The notes below the pieces were generated by a model that had not been told where the DNA came from, searched no databases, and saw only the letters and a program-made list of their open reading frames with translations. Shown here piece by piece: positions 39,332-40,974 of a DNA stretch of 40,974 nt; the first letter of the stretch is position 1, and the number at the start of each line of letters is the position of its first letter. A program made the position numbers and the translations under genes. The stretch is from Candidatus Woesearchaeota archaeon (GTDB taxonomy: Archaea; Nanobdellota; Nanobdellia; Woesearchaeales; JAGWAF01), in assembly GCA_018303205.1 (NCBI GenBank), contig JAGVYP010000068.1, positions 1 to 40,974 of the forward strand, given 5' to 3'.

Positions 39332-39895
39332 CTAGGAATCTACAAATAAGTTATGCTTTTCCTCACCAATGATTTCTTGGAGAATTCTTTTTGCAACAGC
39401 TTTTTCTGGATCAGGCATGAGTTTTACTCTTGTTTTGATGTCCTGATAACTTACAAAAGGCTTGTCACGTCTTGTTTCAATAATCTCCCACATGTGCTTT
39501 TTTCCTAATCCTGGTAAAAGTTCTAATTGGTGCATTCGCATTGTTAAGGGTTGTGCAGTGTTAAAAAAAGCAACAAAGCGCTGCTCATTTTTTTTCACAT
39601 ACTCAGCTACCACAAACTCGATCTCAGACTTTGCAGTCATCGTAAGCTTGCCTACTTCAAGTTTGCCCAGAATATGATGGACCTTATCTCTTTTCCCTTC
39701 TCCTAGGTAGACTTCTTCATACGGTTGTAAGAAAACACCTTCTTTAGGTGCTAATTCAAGAAGAGTAAAATGCTCTTTACCTAAAGCCTGGATAATAGGA
39801 GTCTTTCTGTGGCTTGGTCGTTTATCAAAGGGATAGCCGTTTGGCAAAAAGTCAAGTACAATAGCATAATCCTCACGTACCGGCTTTTTTTCCAT
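39332..39895 (-). CDS. DUF655 family RNA/DNA-binding protein
   Basis: The product, 187 residues from the ATG at 39895, shows the DUF655 start DYAIVLDFLPNGYPFD, an OB-like part (TLLELAPKEGVFLQPYEEVY) and a C-terminal helix-hairpin-helix (LELLPGLGKKHMWEII). An in-frame upstream extension of 23 residues is not family-like; the TATA box CTATTTATAC (about 39932-39941) lies beyond the true start at the distance expected for transcription start near 39911. DUF655 is commonly encoded with L21e and Rpb4 in archaea and is thought to act in RNA processing or translation. Confidence 0.88.
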   Translation of the reverse strand: MEKKPVREDYAIVLDFLPNGYPFDKRPSHRKTPIIQALGKEHFTLLELAPKEGVFLQPYEEVYLGEGKRDKVHHILGKLEVGKLTMTAKSEIEFVVAEYVKKNEQRFVAFFNTAQPLTMRMHQLELLPGLGKKHMWEIIETRRDKPFVSYQDIKTRVKLMPDPEKAVAKRILQEIIGEEKHNLFVDS

Positions 39896-40014
39896 AGTAA
39901 TCCACTCATGTTTACTTTCCTTAAAGGAAGCTAGTATAAATAGCTTTGTGTTTAAAAACTTCAAAGATGAGTCTTATTTCTCTTTTTCAATAAAAAAAAA
40001 ATTAGAGAAAATGC

Positions 40015-40266
40015 TCACTGCGAAAAAGGATGATGCTCTGGAGATTCTTCTTTTCTTTGAGAAGGATATTTCAAAGGGTCAGAATCATCTCGCGAGGTAT
40101 ACCAAGCTCCTACAACCATGCCAATACCTCCTGCTAAAAAATCAAGGGTATATTGGGAAGTGACATCTAGTTTAGCATAACGTCCTATAAGCTCTGCGAC
40201 AAGAACACCAAGACAAAAACCAAGAACAGGAATTCCCACATCATGAAGAAGACCTTTATCAGACAT
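40015..40266 (-). CDS. Small membrane protein inserted in the L21e-Rpb4-DUF655 cluster
   Basis: The 83-residue product has two hydrophobic segments (about 11-28, GIPVLGFCLGVLVAELIG, and 40-57, LDFLAGGIGMVVGAWY) and a polar, proline-rich C-terminus (SDPLKYPSQRKEESPEHHP). No family is recognised. It follows Rpb4 by 22 bases on the same strand and is likely in that operon. The usual archaeal order has DUF655 straight after Rpb4. Confidence 0.6.
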   Translation of the reverse strand: MSDKGLLHDVGIPVLGFCLGVLVAELIGRYAKLDVTSQYTLDFLAGGIGMVVGAWYTSRDDSDPLKYPSQRKEESPEHHPFSQ

Positions 40267-40288
40267 GCCACTTGGGAAAATAAAAGAA

Positions 40289-40543
40289 CTATAAAAAATG
40301 ATAGGAATTAAACGTGTTGAGCAACAACATCATATCTTTCAATCTTGGAATTTGCAAGTCTTCCAATGCCTTATACAAATCCTTGGCCTTTTTAGGAGAA
40401 ATTTTAACAATGGTATTTAGATAATCTTCTGTTTTATTTGCTCTAAAGTTAAGTTCTCCATCCCTCTTCTTAATTTTTGCAAGTTCGTCTTTCACTTCAA
40501 CCAAACTGATGGCATGCTCTTGTATGATTTGGGGTTTGTTCAT
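40289..40543 (-). CDS. rpoF: RNA polymerase subunit Rpb4 (RpoF), short C-terminus
   Basis: The 84-residue product has the Rpb4 features: HAISLVEVKDELAKI, DGELNFRANKTEDYL, and VKISPKKAKDLYKALEDL, followed by IPRLKD. With Rpb7 it forms the polymerase stalk. Archaeal members usually go on for another 25-30 residues (an I-x-K-I-x-x-x-x-P helix); here the sequence leaves the family pattern after RLKD and stops. A one-base shift does not restore a long ending. The start overlaps the L21e stop by four bases. Confidence 0.82.
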   Translation of the reverse strand: MNKPQIIQEHAISLVEVKDELAKIKKRDGELNFRANKTEDYLNTIVKISPKKAKDLYKALEDLQIPRLKDMMLLLNTFNSYHFL

Positions 40544-40833
40544 AGTTTCCTCATATGCACAGGGTGCACAATTAGTGTTTTTTCTTTTTTTCCATCTTTA
40601 ATAAGAACATGATAACAGCTTCCTTTTTTCGTGCTTATCACACCCATTTTACCATGAAAACGAGGAAAATACAAGCCCTCATGAACTCTGCTCGGTTCGC
40701 CCTTTAAGACCACACGATCCCCCTCTTGGTAGTGTAAAAGATACTTGGTTAAACTTAACTTTCCCTTTTTTCTTTTCGGATTCGTAAAAAGGTATCGTGT
40801 TTTTCTTCTGCTACTTCCAATACGCTTAACCAT
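40540..40833 (-). CDS. rpl21e: Ribosomal protein L21e
   Basis: The product, 97 residues from the ATG at 40833, has the L21e pattern: MVKRIGSSRRKTRYLF at the start, YQEGDRVVLKGEPSRVHEGL, FPRFHGKMGVI and the ending KTLIVHPVHMRKL. An in-frame upstream extension to 40914 is not ribosomal-protein-like; TTTTTAAATCC at about 40856-40865 is a TATA box, which puts the transcription start at the ATG. It is the first gene of the Rpb4 cluster. Confidence 0.93.
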   Translation of the reverse strand: MVKRIGSSRRKTRYLFTNPKRKKGKLSLTKYLLHYQEGDRVVLKGEPSRVHEGLYFPRFHGKMGVISTKKGSCYHVLIKDGKKEKTLIVHPVHMRKL

Positions 40834-40949
40834 ACCAAGCTGGAAAAAGAAGGGATTTAAAAAGCTATCGGAAGAGAGACGTGCTTTCTGGAGCTGTGCA
40901 GGAATCTTTTTCATGAAAAAATGAGTTAAAAAAAAGGTTTTTTAGTTTC

Positions 40950-40974
40950 CTTGTGCCTAACTTTTTCAAATATT
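40950..40974 (+). repeat. Interspersed CTTGTGCCTAA element, copy I (reaches the window end)
   Basis: The core is at 40950-40960. CTTTTTCAAATATT follows exactly as in copy C; the element is cut by the window edge. Confidence 0.6.

Noticed and set aside
39896-39964. N-terminal extension of DUF655
   Set aside because: The TATA box is within this stretch and the family starts at the later ATG.
40834-40914. N-terminal extension of L21e
   Set aside because: The extra 27 residues do not look like L21e and the TATA box lies inside them, so the later ATG is the start.
7686-40974. The CTTGTGCCTAA copies as plain transcription terminators
   Set aside because: Copies A to E lie in divergent gaps where no transcript ends, so termination alone does not explain them.

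Overview
The window is archaeal, and most like a DPANN genome of the Woesearchaeota/Pacearchaeota type. It is AT-rich, with TATA boxes about 25-30 bases upstream of many start codons (leaderless or short-leader transcripts). Its genes include aIF2-gamma, type II methionine aminopeptidase, FtsZ, an Spt4-like protein, Rpb4, L21e, DUF655, an AbrB-PhoU regulator, a DPANN-style S-layer protein, and an intron-containing tRNA-Thr. The lineage is inferred from gene content only.

Layout. 1-7.4 kb: small membrane-anchored proteins, a membrane protein ending in a DUF4332 helix-hairpin-helix domain, Spt4, a cluster of RNA-like hairpins, tRNA-Thr, an MCM-like AAA ATPase, a wHTH-nucleotidyltransferase/HEPN pair, and ftsZ. 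7.4-16.5 kb: a methyltransferase, map, then a cell-surface block (dockerin-like protein, 1085-residue S-layer protein, small anchored proteins) and aIF2-gamma. 16.5-19.1 kb: a VapC remnant, a class II glutamine amidotransferase next to a GCS2-like ligase with a 5' frameshift, and tRNA-His. 19.4-24.8 kb: PAP2 phosphatase, VKOR, and four poorly known minus-strand genes. 24.9-31.4 kb: phosphohexomutase, DUF2283, IleRS and a Hanks-type Ser/Thr kinase. 31.7-36.6 kb: MATCAP/DUF1704-like peptidase, signal peptidase, a DUF4258/DUF2283 pair, a short RlmN and three tiny genes. 36.6-41 kb: a P-loop kinase with an unknown partner, AbrB-PhoU, and an L21e-Rpb4-membrane protein-DUF655 cluster.

The most unusual signals are non-coding. 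A conserved 11-base word, CTTGTGCCTAA, occurs nine times, always between genes and embedded in a longer AT-rich element. A run of perfect short hairpins is closed by an outer stem at 2097-2242. The ftsZ leader carries a 10-bp stem followed by a T-tract and then the ribosome binding site. Two pairs of distant or adjacent unknown genes share near-identical promoter blocks, which suggests small regulons; one pair includes the protein kinase.

At the protein level, several surface proteins reuse one N-terminal anchor (SNFII-type transmembrane segment, often followed by D-x-x-G-E/Q-A) with unrelated exteriors. The Spt4-like protein has no zinc-ribbon cysteines and Rpb4 is short at its C-terminus.
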